From Mediannikoviicoccus vaginalis (GTDB taxonomy: Bacteria > Bacillota > Clostridia > Tissierellales > Peptoniphilaceae), in the NCBI RefSeq assembly GCF_928097925.1, contig NZ_CAKMRI010000001.1:992001-1056000 (forward strand): a DNA stretch of 64,000 bases. The letters run 5' to 3'. The notes beneath the pieces are model-generated. The model was not told where the DNA came from. It worked only from the letters and a program-made list of their open reading frames with translations, and made no database searches. Shown here piece after piece: positions 19,714 to 28,411 of the stretch (position 1 is the first letter of the stretch; each line of letters starts with the position of its first letter). A program made the position numbers and the translations under genes.

Positions 19714-20643
19714 TTAATCCCCCTTCGACAAATCAATTCTAGGGTCTATAAATCTATATAGAATGTCAACCACCATATTCATGAAGATTACTAATGAAGC
19801 AAAGAATAATGTAGTTGCCATAATAATAGGATAATCCCTATTTAATACTGAGTTTATAAAATATCTTCCCAGTCCTTGCACGGAAAATACTGACTCAACA
19901 ACCATTGAACCAGTTATGATTCCAGCAGTTAGTGGCCCTAAATATGTAAGAACCGGAATAAAACCATTTTTAAGAGCGTGTTTGAAAAGAATTTTTCCTT
20001 CACTAACACCCTTTGCCCTTGCAGTTCTTATATAGTCTTGACTCATTGCATCAAGCATGGAAGATCTCGATAACCTTGCAATATAACACATTGAATAAAA
20101 TCCAAGGGAGAAACATGGCATTAGATAAGATTTAAAACCATTTAGTCCCATGGTAGGAAGAACCTTTAACTTAACCCCAAAGAGTAAAAGTAAAAGAGTT
20201 GCAACTACGAAACCAGGAGCAGAAATACCAATTGTAGTAAGTACCCTTAAAAAGGAATCCAATTTCTTTCCCCTGTGGTAAGCTGCCAAACTTCCCAAAG
20301 AAACCCCAACTATAGTTGCCCATGTCAGAGCAATTAGACCTAGCTTTGCACTAGTTGGGAACATCTCCTTTAAAATGTCCATTACAGGTCTGTCCTTTTG
20401 CATCTTCAAAGATACACCGAACTCTCCTTTTAATGCATTTGTAATAAATTTTTTTAACTGAACAAGATACGGTTGATCAAGTCCATACTTTTTGTTCAAA
20501 GCTTCCAGTACTTCCGGTGACTGTGCCTTTTCACTTGCGAAAGGCGAACCGGGTACAAGCTTCATTAAGAAGAATGTAATACAAGTTACCAAAAACAAAA
20601 CGGCAATAGCTTGTAAAATTCTCTTGAAAATATACTTTACCAT
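19714..20643 (-). CDS. oppB: Oligopeptide ABC transporter permease OppB (system 1)
   Basis: A 309-residue permease and the first gene of the operon. It starts MVKYIFKRILQAIAVLFLVT, a typical N-terminal signal-anchor of OppB/DppB, and carries the EAA loop (RTARAKGVSEGKILFKHAL). AAGGAGGTC lies just before ATG 20641-20643. OppB and OppC form the transmembrane channel energised by OppD and OppF. Confidence 0.94.
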   Translation of the reverse strand: MVKYIFKRILQAIAVLFLVTCITFFLMKLVPGSPFASEKAQSPEVLEALNKKYGLDQPYLVQLKKFITNALKGEFGVSLKMQKDRPVMDILKEMFPTSAKLGLIALTWATIVGVSLGSLAAYHRGKKLDSFLRVLTTIGISAPGFVVATLLLLLFGVKLKVLPTMGLNGFKSYLMPCFSLGFYSMCYIARLSRSSMLDAMSQDYIRTARAKGVSEGKILFKHALKNGFIPVLTYLGPLTAGIITGSMVVESVFSVQGLGRYFINSVLNRDYPIIMATTLFFASLVIFMNMVVDILYRFIDPRIDLSKGD

Positions 20644-20666
20644 AAATGACCTCCTTATTTCGTACA

Positions 20667-20695
20667 ATTATACACTTTATTAATGTAAATTGCAA
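20667..20695 (-). promoter_or_regulatory. Candidate promoter of the first Opp operon
   Basis: On the minus strand TTGCAA (20690-20695), a 17-bp spacer and TATAAT (20667-20672) lie 24 bp before oppB. Good spacing and a consensus -10. The further upstream stretch 20700-20985 is AT-rich with no gene and no other element I can name. Confidence 0.65.
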
Positions 20696-20984
20696 GCATT
20701 TTAAAACAATAAAGTTTTGCAGTGCTAAGTATTGAAATAATAGTGTTTGTAACGTTTTCATAGGTGTAGCAACAAAAATATTTTCAAAACAATTTAAAAT
20801 AATTTTACAAGTTTTTCGGAAATTTATTGAAATTTATCAAATTTTTTGTAAAATTTTGCGATTTAAAACAGACTTAATTGCGTAGTTTGCTTAAAAAATG
20901 AGTTTTTGGAAGTATAAAAAGCATGAGATTTAGGTAAAGAGAAATAAAAGATTAGACGTTAGAAGTTGAAACAAAAAGCTGTCG

Positions 20985-22100
20985 ATTTTTGAGATTCTTC
21001 GACTACAAAATTTTTTTCAAAAATTTTTTCGCCCAGAATAACATGGCGAGGTGTATTGGCTTCGTACAAAGAAAACATACAAAACATAATATAAATCCAG
21101 AAGAAAATCCAACAAGATTTTCTTCAGCTTACATTGGGGTTTGGGGTATCCCCAAGCGTTTTAAGGGTGTAAAAGGTTCGGGTTTCAGGGTAAGGATATG
21201 AGGGGAAATCGCAATCCCCTTCATCCTTACCCTGGGATTAAGAAAGAAAATGTTAGTAGAATAAGGATTGGGTAAGTTTGTAATACTTAGTAAAACACAT
21301 TTTGAAGCTCTTGCGAGATTTTCAAAGAAAATTTCGGGATCTTTCGACTACAAAATCCCTTCGGAATTTTTTCGCTCAAGATGACACGACTGGGTATGAT
21401 ATTCCTAGGTAGAAGATGTACAAAATACATTATGTGCCGAAGGCACAGCAGGAAAGCCTTAGCTTTCCTACAACTTTATTAAAAGGGGTCTTGGGGATAT
21501 CCCCAAGTCGTTGGGAGGTAAAGGGGGTTTTCAAGGGGGATAGGAACCGTACGAAACGGTGCCTTTTCCCCCTTGGTAGAATAAAAAGAAAACATATATA
21601 GGAATAAAAAAGTCGTAGGGCATTACCCTACATAACAATGCCGCAAGGCATATAAAACGAATGACTATAATAGAAATAAAAAGGTAGTATGGTGACATCC
21701 TAGATAACAAATCAGGTAACTTTAGCAGATGCTTTTCAAAGAAAAAGCATCTGAGATTCTTCGACTCCAATTTTTACTTCGTAAAAATTTTCGCTCAGAA
21801 TGACACACGTTGGGCTATCAAACTTCGAGTAAAAAAAACATACAAAACAAAACTAAAAATTAGAAGAAAATCCAACAAGATTTTCTTCCTCTTTCTAAGC
21901 AGGTTTTCAGGACGGCCAGTCCTGAATCGTTTGGAAGGTAAGAAAAAGGGAATTTCAAGGGGAAAAGCGATAGAAACCATACGAAAAGGTTTCTTAGTTC
22001 TCCCCTTGGTTAAAAGAGAAATTAGAGTAGAAACGAATAAAGTAGTAGGTCATCGACCTACAAAATAAAAAAAGTTTTTAGTTTGAATTTTTTCAAAAAA
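20985..22100. repeat. Intergenic stem-loop array 2
   Basis: No gene. Modules in order: GATTCTTCGAC element (20991-21045); GAAAATC/GATTTTC hairpin (21100-21124); enclosing helix TTACATT/GGTGTAA (21129-21135, 21166-21172) around a TTGGGGTATCCCCAA hairpin; long GGTAAGGAT palindrome (21187-21234); variable stem CGAGATTTTC (21314-21336) and an ATCTT/AAGAT version of the element (21337-21386); GTGCC/GGCAC (21434-21446); GGAAAGC/GCTTTCC (21451-21468); CTTGGGGATATCCCCAAG hairpin and the long CAAGGGGGA hairpin (about 21490-21575); GTAGGG/CCCTAC; ATGCC-GCAA-GGCAT (21638-21651); variable stem AGATGCTTTTC (21727-21752) and element (21753-21807); GAAAATC and CAGGAC hairpins and the CAAGGGGA long hairpin (21868-22010); GTAGGTC/GACCTAC (22045-22061); GAATTTTTT/AAAAAATTC next to the glycosyltransferase terminator. 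Confidence 0.9.
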
Positions 22101-22103
22101 TTC

Positions 22104-22126
22104 AAAAAAGAAAGCCTTTAGCTTTC
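22104..22126 (-). terminator. Terminator after the glycosyltransferase
   Basis: Minus-strand GAAAGC, a short loop and GCTTTC are followed by T6. The stem overlaps the stop codon. Confidence 0.65.
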
Positions 22127-23053
22127 CTTTTTCTTTCCCTTTTTCAGTGTTATTCTATTTATTATAACCGTCCTCATAAATTTAAAGGCTTCTTTTATAC
22201 AGGCTATTGGCGCTTTTGTAAAGGAAACCAGTGAGTACCCAATAAATGAAAGATACTTTTTATTTCTCTTACTGGCTACTGCAAGCACTGCATAGTGCCT
22301 CATATTTATAAATCGTATTTGCTCCTTTGTTAAGAGGTGAAAATACTTTTTCTTTTTTTCTTGTAAAATCTTTTCGCCCTTTATTTTATTTCTTCCTGTG
22401 GAAATGGCTTCACCCTTATGTCTAAACACCACCACGTCGTACTCGTCAAGGTAACCTATTTTAAATCCATTCTCGATGGCCTTTAGCATTAGGTAAAACT
22501 CTTGCCCCATTATGGCCTGGTCAAAACCACCAATCTCTTTAAGTTTCTCCGCTTTGAACATATATGTTGGTGTTCCCGTTGCATGGCGCATTATGTGATA
22601 TTTTAATAGCTCGCTATTTTCAAAGGACCAAATATCATGATAGTCCCTTACGTCTATAACGGCACCTTTTGCATTTTTAATTTCCATGTTTGAAAAAATT
22701 AAATCATAGTCATTTTCTTCAATAAACTTAACCTGCTTCGAAACCTTCTCCTCTTTATACATATCATCGTCATCTAAAAATGTTATGTAATCTCCAGTGG
22801 CTTTAAAAATTCCCACATTTCTCGCCAAAGCTCCACCAAGGTTCACTTCATTTTGTATATATATAATTCTGTCGTCATGTAGTTGTTCTATGTATTCTTT
22901 AATCTCATGCCTTCTGTCATAATCTTTAGGAGAGTCATCTATGATAATAATCTCCAAGTTTTCATATGTTTGATTTTGCAAAGATTCTACTGCCCTTTTT
23001 ATATATGGAACTTCTCTTTTACATGTGGGCATTATAACTGAAACTCTCTTCAT
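22118..23053 (-). CDS. Glycosyltransferase family 2
   Basis: A 311-residue GT-A fold enzyme that transfers a sugar from a nucleotide sugar, probably to a surface polymer. It begins KRVSVIMPTCKREVPYIKRA, followed by EIIIIDDSPKDYD, and has the metal-binding run FLDDDDMYKE near residue 95 and GGFDQAIMGQEFYLMLKA of the acceptor side. There is no clear transmembrane segment, so it is likely cytoplasmic or membrane-peripheral. It stands alone between the PLP decarboxylase and a repeat array, with no other polysaccharide genes, so the substrate cannot be inferred. A strong GGGGAGGG site precedes the ATG. Confidence 0.88.
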   Translation of the reverse strand: MKRVSVIMPTCKREVPYIKRAVESLQNQTYENLEIIIIDDSPKDYDRRHEIKEYIEQLHDDRIIYIQNEVNLGGALARNVGIFKATGDYITFLDDDDMYKEEKVSKQVKFIEENDYDLIFSNMEIKNAKGAVIDVRDYHDIWSFENSELLKYHIMRHATGTPTYMFKAEKLKEIGGFDQAIMGQEFYLMLKAIENGFKIGYLDEYDVVVFRHKGEAISTGRNKIKGEKILQEKKKKYFHLLTKEQIRFINMRHYAVLAVASKRNKKYLSFIGYSLVSFTKAPIACIKEAFKFMRTVIINRITLKKGKKKES

Positions 23054-23125
23054 AGTCCCTCCCCTTTCAAAGTTTAATTATATCAGTTTTTGTAAGCTTT
23101 TTCCATTATCATGCTCTTTATTCCA

Positions 23126-23151
23126 CAAAAAAACAGGTGCATTGCACCCGT
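23126..23151 (-). terminator. Terminator after the decarboxylase
   Basis: Minus-strand ACGGGTGC, loop AAT and GCACCTGT form an 8-bp stem with one wobble, followed by T7 or more. Confidence 0.85.
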
Positions 23152-23153
23152 CT

Positions 23154-24590
23154 CTATTCTAAAGCTAATTCTTTTATATCATTCTTTATATTTTCCACAA
23201 CCTCTTTTATATCTTCCCTTGTAAGGCATGGATGGATTGCACAAAATCTTAGTACAGTCTTTCCTCTAAGTTGTGTTGTGTAGTAGATTGATTTATTTCT
23301 CTTTGTAGCCATCTCGGAGAGTTTGTGGTTAATTTCGTTTAGTTCTTCTTCTGAATACTTTTCATTGTAATATCTAATGTTGATACATGAAAGCATTGCC
23401 GGTGAAACTATTTCGAAATAGTCTTCCTCTTTAAATAGTTCTTCGAAGTACTTTGCAGATTCAAAACCTGTGTCGATTGCACTTCTCATTCCCTTTAGTC
23501 CAACTCTTTGTAATGTGTACCAAAGTCTCATTCCCCTTGCTGGCGATGTTAGTTCTATTCCTATATCCCAGAAGTTTACTTTTGAGTCATCTGCGGCAAC
23601 GTCTTTTAAGTACTCTGGGTTTGCGTTGAAGGTTCTTGTCATTGCAAGTCTGTCTTTACAGATAATCGCTGCACATCCGTATGATTGGAAAAGCCACTTA
23701 TGTCCGTCCCAGCTTACTGAGTCACTTCTTTCGATGCCTTTAAACAGATGTTTGTATGATGAAAGCACTCCCGTTGCACCATATGCGCCGTCAATGTGAA
23801 GCCATGCGTCAAATTCTTCCGCAATGTCTGCAAGGTCATCTAGAGGGTCGATTGAGCCTGTGTTTGTAGTTCCTGCAGTTCCTACAATTAAAAACGGAAT
23901 ATATCCTTCTTCTTTATCCTTTTTCATTTGCGCTCTAAGTACATCTGGTTTTATTCTGAAAAGTTCGTCTGTTTCAACTTTTCTGATATTTTTTAGAGGC
24001 ACTCCCATTATGTGAAAGCCCTTTGCTACTGATGAATGGGTTTGGTCTGAAATATATACAGTTCCCTTTAAAATCTCTTCATCTTTTAGCTTTTCATTTT
24101 TTGCAATAACTGATGCAGTTAGGTTTGCCATGGATCCGCCGGACACAAATAGTCCACCAAGTTCTTTTACAGGATATCCTATATTTTCTCCCATCCAGTT
24201 AATAAGCCACTTTTGTGCAGTTGCAACACCTTCTGAAAGCACATGTGACCCGCCATATGGAGAGTAGATTGAGTTAATAACCTCTCCCACTATTGACGCT
24301 GGGGACAGTGCCAGTGGTATAAATGAGAAGAACTTTGGATGACTTTGCTTTGTTGAATATCTGTAAATTAAATCGTGCATCTGGTCGATTACTTCATGGG
24401 CATCCCTTGGATCTTCTCCAAATTCTATATTTTTAATTTCATCTTCTTTGTCTAAAGGTATGGGATTATCTATATCAAAATCCCTAACATTTTCTTGATT
24501 ATCAAGTAGTTTTGGCATTAGAGTTGCTAAAATTTCTTTAGCTTCCTGCCAATCGTATAAAATCTCTTTTTCATCTCTTTGATTTTCCAT
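23154..24590 (-). CDS. Group II PLP-dependent amino-acid decarboxylase (aromatic-type)
   Basis: A 478-residue fold-type I decarboxylase that would convert an amino acid to its amine and CO2. Visible features: YGGSHVLSEG and LGGLFVSGGSMANLTA near the N-terminus, SDQTHSSVAKGF with the His that stacks on PLP, WLHIDGAYGATG with the PLP-binding Asp, and SVSWDGHKWLF with the Schiff-base Lys. Length and motifs fit the family that includes aromatic L-amino-acid, tyrosine, tryptophan and some glutamate decarboxylases; sequence alone does not fix the substrate. No amine/amino-acid antiporter is next to it. It has a possible dyad-controlled promoter of its own just upstream. Confidence 0.88.
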   Translation of the reverse strand: MENQRDEKEILYDWQEAKEILATLMPKLLDNQENVRDFDIDNPIPLDKEDEIKNIEFGEDPRDAHEVIDQMHDLIYRYSTKQSHPKFFSFIPLALSPASIVGEVINSIYSPYGGSHVLSEGVATAQKWLINWMGENIGYPVKELGGLFVSGGSMANLTASVIAKNEKLKDEEILKGTVYISDQTHSSVAKGFHIMGVPLKNIRKVETDELFRIKPDVLRAQMKKDKEEGYIPFLIVGTAGTTNTGSIDPLDDLADIAEEFDAWLHIDGAYGATGVLSSYKHLFKGIERSDSVSWDGHKWLFQSYGCAAIICKDRLAMTRTFNANPEYLKDVAADDSKVNFWDIGIELTSPARGMRLWYTLQRVGLKGMRSAIDTGFESAKYFEELFKEEDYFEIVSPAMLSCINIRYYNEKYSEEELNEINHKLSEMATKRNKSIYYTTQLRGKTVLRFCAIHPCLTREDIKEVVENIKNDIKELALE

Positions 24591-24608
24591 TCTATCCCTC
24601 CCTATAGG

Positions 24609-24638
24609 ATTATACCACTAGTTAAATAGTGGGGTCAT
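24609..24638 (-). promoter_or_regulatory. Candidate decarboxylase promoter with dyad in the spacer
   Basis: On the minus strand ATGACC (24633-24638) and TATAAT (24609-24614) are separated by 18 bp that are exactly a dyad, CCACTA-N6-TAGTGG (24615-24632). Such a placement suits a regulator that binds between -35 and -10. It could alternatively be a weak 3' hairpin of the preceding ATPase gene, but no T run follows. Confidence 0.45.
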
Positions 24639-24639
24639 C

Positions 24640-26160
24640 CTACCTATTCTTTCTTTTAAATGAACCAAGGATTCCCCTTGCCATCTCTCTTCCAATTTGC
24701 CTTGTAAAGGCTCCTAAGATGGAGTTTACAGTCTTGTCAACGTATTTGTACTTTTCTTTTCTCTCGCGTTCTTCCTGTCTGCGAATTTTTTCCGCTTCCT
24801 TCTCCATTCTTTCCATTTCTTTTCTATCAAGTTCCTCTTGTTTTCTTCTCTCTTCTTCAAGTTCTGCCTGTTTTTGCTCTTCTTCCTCTTCCTTTAGCCT
24901 TTCAGACAAGATTTCATAGGCTGAGACTCTATCTATGGTCTCCCTATACTTTTCAAAAATATCAGAGTTTGAAACTATATACTGTAAATCAGAGGCTGAA
25001 ATTACATCAAAGGAGCTATGTGGTGGTCTGATAATGACCTTCTCAACTTCCGTTGGAGTGTTTTTCTCGTCAAGGGTTTGTATAACAGCTTCCCCAACTC
25101 CAAGATTTAATATTTCGTCCATGGTGTCAACGCCTTCCCTTTGTCGTAGAGACTCGGAAATAACCTTAACAGCCTTTGCTTCCTTTGGTGAAAAGGCCCT
25201 AAGTTAATGAATAATCTTTGTGCCAAGTTGCGCGGAGATTTCATTTGGAATATCAAGAGGATTTTGAGTTATAAAGAAAACTCCCACACCCTTTGAACGA
25301 ATCAACCTAACAACGGTCACAATCTTTTCCAATAAATTCTTTGAAATATTATTAAATATTAAATGAGCTTCATCAAAGAAAAATACCATAACAGGTTTTT
25401 CAGGATTACCTACTTCAGGAAGTATTTCAAAAAGCTCAGAGAAAAGATAAATTAAAAATGCACAGTATAGCCTTGGCTTTTGCATTAGCCTCTTGCTATT
25501 AAGTATATTTACAAATCCATTTCCCAGTTCGTCCTTTGTTAAAAAGTCCTTTATATCAACGGCAGTTTCTCCAAAGAATTCATTTGCCCCCTCTTCCTCA
25601 AGAACAAGTAGTTTTCTTTGAATTGCAGCAATGGAAGAACCTGAAATATTTCCATACTTTTCAGAAATCTCTTTAGAATTTCTCCTTAAGTGGTCAAGCA
25701 TTTGAGTTAAGTCCTTGAAGTCCAAAAGTAAAAGACCCTCTTCATCAGCAACCCTAAATAAAACATTTAAAACGCCTTCTTGAGTTTCATTTAGTTCCAG
25801 CACTTCAGATAAAAGCACAGGACCAAACTGTGACACAGTAACCCTAAGAGGAATTCCTTCTTCCTTATATATGTCCCAAATATTAATAGGATAGTTTCTA
25901 TATTCAAAATCAGACAAACCTAAAGTCTGTAGTCTTTCATTTAGCTTTTCACTGGCAGTTCCAACCTTAGAAAGATTAATTATATCTCCCTTAACATCAC
26001 TGATAAAAGTTGGCACACCAAGGCTCGAAAGCTCTTCACATAAAACCTTTACAGTAACGGTCTTTCCACTGCCCGTCGCCCCAGAAATAATACCATGCTG
26101 GTTCAGTTTGTCACTTAGTAAATTAAAGTTATTATCTCCCTTACCTAAATATAAATCCAT
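24640..26160 (-). pseudogene. HerA-like (DUF853) ATPase interrupted by one in-frame stop
   Basis: The upstream part (25204-26160, 318 residues) has Walker A SGATGSGKTVTVKVLCEEL near residue 30 and Walker B MVFFFDEAHLIF, then GVGVFFITQNPLDIPNEISAQLGTKIIH. A TAA at 25204-25206 ends it there. The same frame continues with LRAFSPKEAKAVKVISESLR and on into an open stretch to 24640 ending in a coiled, Glu/Lys-rich segment and FKRKNR. In full-length family members the two parts are continuous (xQHALRAFTP...), so this is one gene with a single premature stop and no frameshift. A Met codon at 25122 could restart the C-terminal piece, but no strong ribosome binding site is evident. The family is of uncertain function; members resemble DNA-pumping ATPases. 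Confidence 0.8.
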
Positions 26161-26204
26161 AATGCCTCCTTCGCCCTTTAAGGTTATTATATCATTAAAA
26201 AGGA

Positions 26205-26681
26205 AGGGGAAAAGTTTTAAAAAACTTTTTATGAAAATTTTATTTTTGTTTTGTAGTACGTTGTCCTACTACCATTTATTTCTATTATATTTTATCATTT
26301 AATTCTACCAAGGGGGAAAATAGGAAGAAAGTTTTAAAAAACTTTAAATCAAAAGTTTTCGCCTTACGGCATAGTCATTAAGTTTTATAAACTTACCTAA
26401 TTTTTATTTTACTAAAATTATTTTCCCTATTCTCAGGGTAAGGATGAAGGGGATTGCGATTTCCCCTCATATCCTTACCCTGAAACCCGAACCTTTTACA
26501 CCCTTAAAACGCTTGGGGATACCCCAAACCCCATTGTAAGATGTAGAAAATCTTTTTGGATTTTCTTCTATTTTTATGGATTTGTTTTATAAGGTTTTTA
26601 TTTTCATTTTTATTTGTTTCTAGTTTTTATATTTATTTTCTTGAGATTCTTCGACTTCAATTTTTTGTACCAAAAAATTTT
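26205..26681. repeat. Intergenic stem-loop array 3, left part
   Basis: No gene. AAGTTTT/AAAACTT hairpin (about 26212-26230); a degenerate GTAG/CTAC hairpin (26253-26272); a truncated CCAAGGGGG arm (about 26307); a second AAAGTTTT hairpin (26328-26346); the long GGTAAGGAT palindrome (26434-26482); CTTGGGGATACCCCAAA hairpin (about 26513-26527); GAAAATC/GATTTTC hairpin (26546-26567); and the left half of a GATTCTTCGAC element (26643-26681), interrupted by the IS150-like element at 26682. The block 26330-26545 is nearly identical to 5760-5975. Confidence 0.88.
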
Positions 26682-26718
26682 GAAAATGGTACCCCTTTTT
26701 CAAATAAATCTCTTAAAA

Positions 26719-27564
26719 TTAATGACAAAAACTTTGCTTCCCATAAAAACACTCATGCGGAGTCAAATATCCTATTGAACTATGAGGTCTTTCAGTATTG
26801 TAATAATTAGTCCAATATTCTACTATCATCTTGTATTGTTCTACAGTGTAATGTTTCACTGACCCTATTTCTGTTTTCATGCTCTTAAAGAATGTTTCTA
26901 TGAATATATTATCTACTGGTCTATATGGTCTGGACATACTGCTAATTATCCCATTTTCTTTTAAAGTTGATTGAAACAACTTACTTGTGAACTGTGGTCC
27001 TCTATCTGAAAGTATCATATCTGGCTTACCATACTTTCTTATCGCTTCTTCTAATGTGTCAACCGCAAACTGTGCATCCATTTTAAATGATTGTTTGTTT
27101 CCTACAAGCACCTTCCTTTTTATGTCTATTATTGCACAAGTATATACCTTTTTCTCAGCTGTTTTTTGTTCTGTAAAGTCTATTGCCCAAGCATTTACTT
27201 TATCTTGTTCTTCTTCTGGCATTTCGTTATATATGTTTTCTGATACGTATTTTTCACTAGTTTCTTCACATGTATATACGTTCTTTATTCTAGGTCTACC
27301 ATATTTACCTACTAGCCCTAGTTCTTTCATAATGTTACTTATTTTCTTCTCTGAAAAAACTATATTATCCCTTTGTAGACACACTTTAAGCATTCTTCTT
27401 CCGAAGCTTCTATTATGCTTTATGAACATTTCTTTAACTAGATTTTTTTCTTCTTCAGTATATCTTGGTTTCCTAGGGTTTTTTCTTCTGTAGTAGTATC
27501 TTTGCTCATTAATATTCAATACTCGGCATACTATGCGCACTGGATATTCTGTTAGATGTTCCAC
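26719..27564 (-). CDS. IS150-like transposase OrfB (DDE integrase domain)
   Basis: The catalytic half of an IS3-family transposase. DDE residues lie in AWAIDFTEQKT, ILSDRGPQFTSK and FIETFFKSMKTEIG. It is normally made as an OrfAB fusion: on the minus strand TTA AAA AAA G (27611-27620) in orfA is a slippery A7G run, and a -1 shift there reads KKSRGILCEEEDKIVDFAVEHLTEYPVR straight into this frame. The GTG at 27564 is a possible internal start, but the upstream frame is open to the slip site. Copy 2 is at 38543-39388. Confidence 0.93.
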   Translation of the reverse strand: MEHLTEYPVRIVCRVLNINEQRYYYRRKNPRKPRYTEEEKNLVKEMFIKHNRSFGRRMLKVCLQRDNIVFSEKKISNIMKELGLVGKYGRPRIKNVYTCEETSEKYVSENIYNEMPEEEQDKVNAWAIDFTEQKTAEKKVYTCAIIDIKRKVLVGNKQSFKMDAQFAVDTLEEAIRKYGKPDMILSDRGPQFTSKLFQSTLKENGIISSMSRPYRPVDNIFIETFFKSMKTEIGSVKHYTVEQYKMIVEYWTNYYNTERPHSSIGYLTPHECFYGKQSFCH

Positions 27565-27575
27565 CGCAAAGTCTA

Positions 27576-27869
27576 CTATCTTATCTTCTTCTTCGCAAAG
27601 TATGCCTCGGCTTTTTTTAATATTTCATTCTCCATTTCAAGTTCTTTTAATCTTTGATATATTTCAAGATCTCGTCCTGGAACTACTCCTTTTCCAGACA
27701 TTCCTATTTCAGCATGTTTATTATATTCATCAACCCATCTATGGATTGTTTGTCTATCTAGGTCATACATTTTACATATTTCTGATGTTTTCATGTTTCC
27801 TAAAAGCTTAAGTTGTACTATTTTGATTTTAAATTCTTGAGAGAATGTTCTTCTTTTTAATTTTGACAT
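27576..27869 (-). CDS. IS150-like OrfA (helix-turn-helix protein)
   Basis: A 97-residue DNA-binding subunit, MSKLKRRTFSQEFKIKIVQL, with a HTH (MKTSEICKMYDLDRQTIHRW) and a C-terminal leucine-rich coiled segment (YQRLKELEMENEILKKAEAY). Near its 3' end is the A7G slippery run used for the OrfAB fusion. The segment upstream, 27897-28014, can form a very long hairpin. Confidence 0.93.
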   Translation of the reverse strand: MSKLKRRTFSQEFKIKIVQLKLLGNMKTSEICKMYDLDRQTIHRWVDEYNKHAEIGMSGKGVVPGRDLEIYQRLKELEMENEILKKAEAYFAKKKIR

Positions 27870-27896
27870 TTAATTTTCCCTTCTATTTTGTAATTA

Positions 27897-28014
27897 AAAT
27901 GATTTGCTCTTAATTGTTATGAAGTTTTTTCTAAAGGTTCTGTCAAGGAGAAAAGCGAAGCGATCCTTGACGGGTTCTTTGAAAAAACTAGAATTTAAGA
28001 GCCAGCAAATCATT
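27897..28014. other. Long hairpin in the IS150-like leader
   Basis: The outer arms AAATGATTTGC-TCTTAA and TTAAGAGC-CA-GCAAATCATTT pair, then GTTTTTTC with GAAAAAAC, then GTCAAGGA with TCCTTGAC around a GAAAAGCGAAGCGA-type loop. The whole 118-bp leader of orfA therefore folds on itself. The same structure is in copy 2 (39721-39838). A structure like this could block translation from outside transcripts. Confidence 0.75.
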
Positions 28015-28058
28015 TAGTCTGTCATTAGCGATGTATATGATTTCATTATACCATTCTC

Positions 28059-28365
28059 TTTCGCTCAGAATGACACACGTGGGGCTATCACATTTCGTAA
28101 AAAGATAACATACAAAACAAAACTAAAAAAACAGAAGAAAATCCAACAAGATTTTCTTCCTCTTGCTAAGCAGGTTTTCAGGACGGCCAGTCCTGAATCG
28201 TTGGAGGTGCAGGGTGTGGGTTTAAAAGGGCGAGGGATAGGAACATACGAAACGTTCCTAAGTCCCTCGCCCTTTGGTATAGAATGAATAACTTTATTAG
28301 AAATAACAAGGTAGTAGGGCATTGCCCTACATAACAACACCATTGTTTGCTGCCTTTTTAAAGGC
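28059..28365. repeat. Intergenic stem-loop array 3, right part
   Basis: No gene. It begins with the right half of the element (CGCTCAGAATGAC, 28062-28074) split by the IS. Then GAAAATC/GATTTTC (about 28137-28156), CAGGAC/GTCCTG (28178-28196), and a variant long hairpin with arms AAGGGCGAGGGA / TCCCTCGCCCTT (about 28228-28277), which differs from the usual CAAGGGGAG arms yet still pairs. GTAGGGC/GCCCTAC follows (28314-28330). Confidence 0.85.
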
Positions 28366-28398
28366 AAAAAAAAGGACCCTAAGCAATGCTTGAGGTCC
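28366..28398 (-). terminator. Terminator after the second Opp operon
   Basis: Minus-strand GGACC...AAGC and GCTT...GGTCC pair with a small internal mismatch and are followed by T8. Confidence 0.75.
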
Positions 28399-28411
28399 AT
28401 TTTTTCAATTC

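Larger units (their letters stand above)
26682..28058 (-). mobile_element. IS150-like (IS3 family) insertion sequence, copy 1
   Basis: A complete 1377-bp element, identical in length and, as far as I can read, in sequence to 38506-39882. Ends are GAAAATGGTA (left) and, on the other strand, GAGAATGGTA (right), giving short imperfect terminal inverted repeats. A 3-bp target duplication TTT flanks it (26679-26681 and 28059-28061), as expected for IS3-family transposition. It carries orfA and orfB in the minus orientation. It interrupts a GATTCTTCGAC...CGCTCAGAATGAC repeat module. Confidence 0.93.

Noticed and set aside
26987-27493. 168-codon plus-strand frame within the IS150-like element (also at 38811)
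   Set aside because: Antisense of orfB; both copies identical simply because the IS copies are identical.
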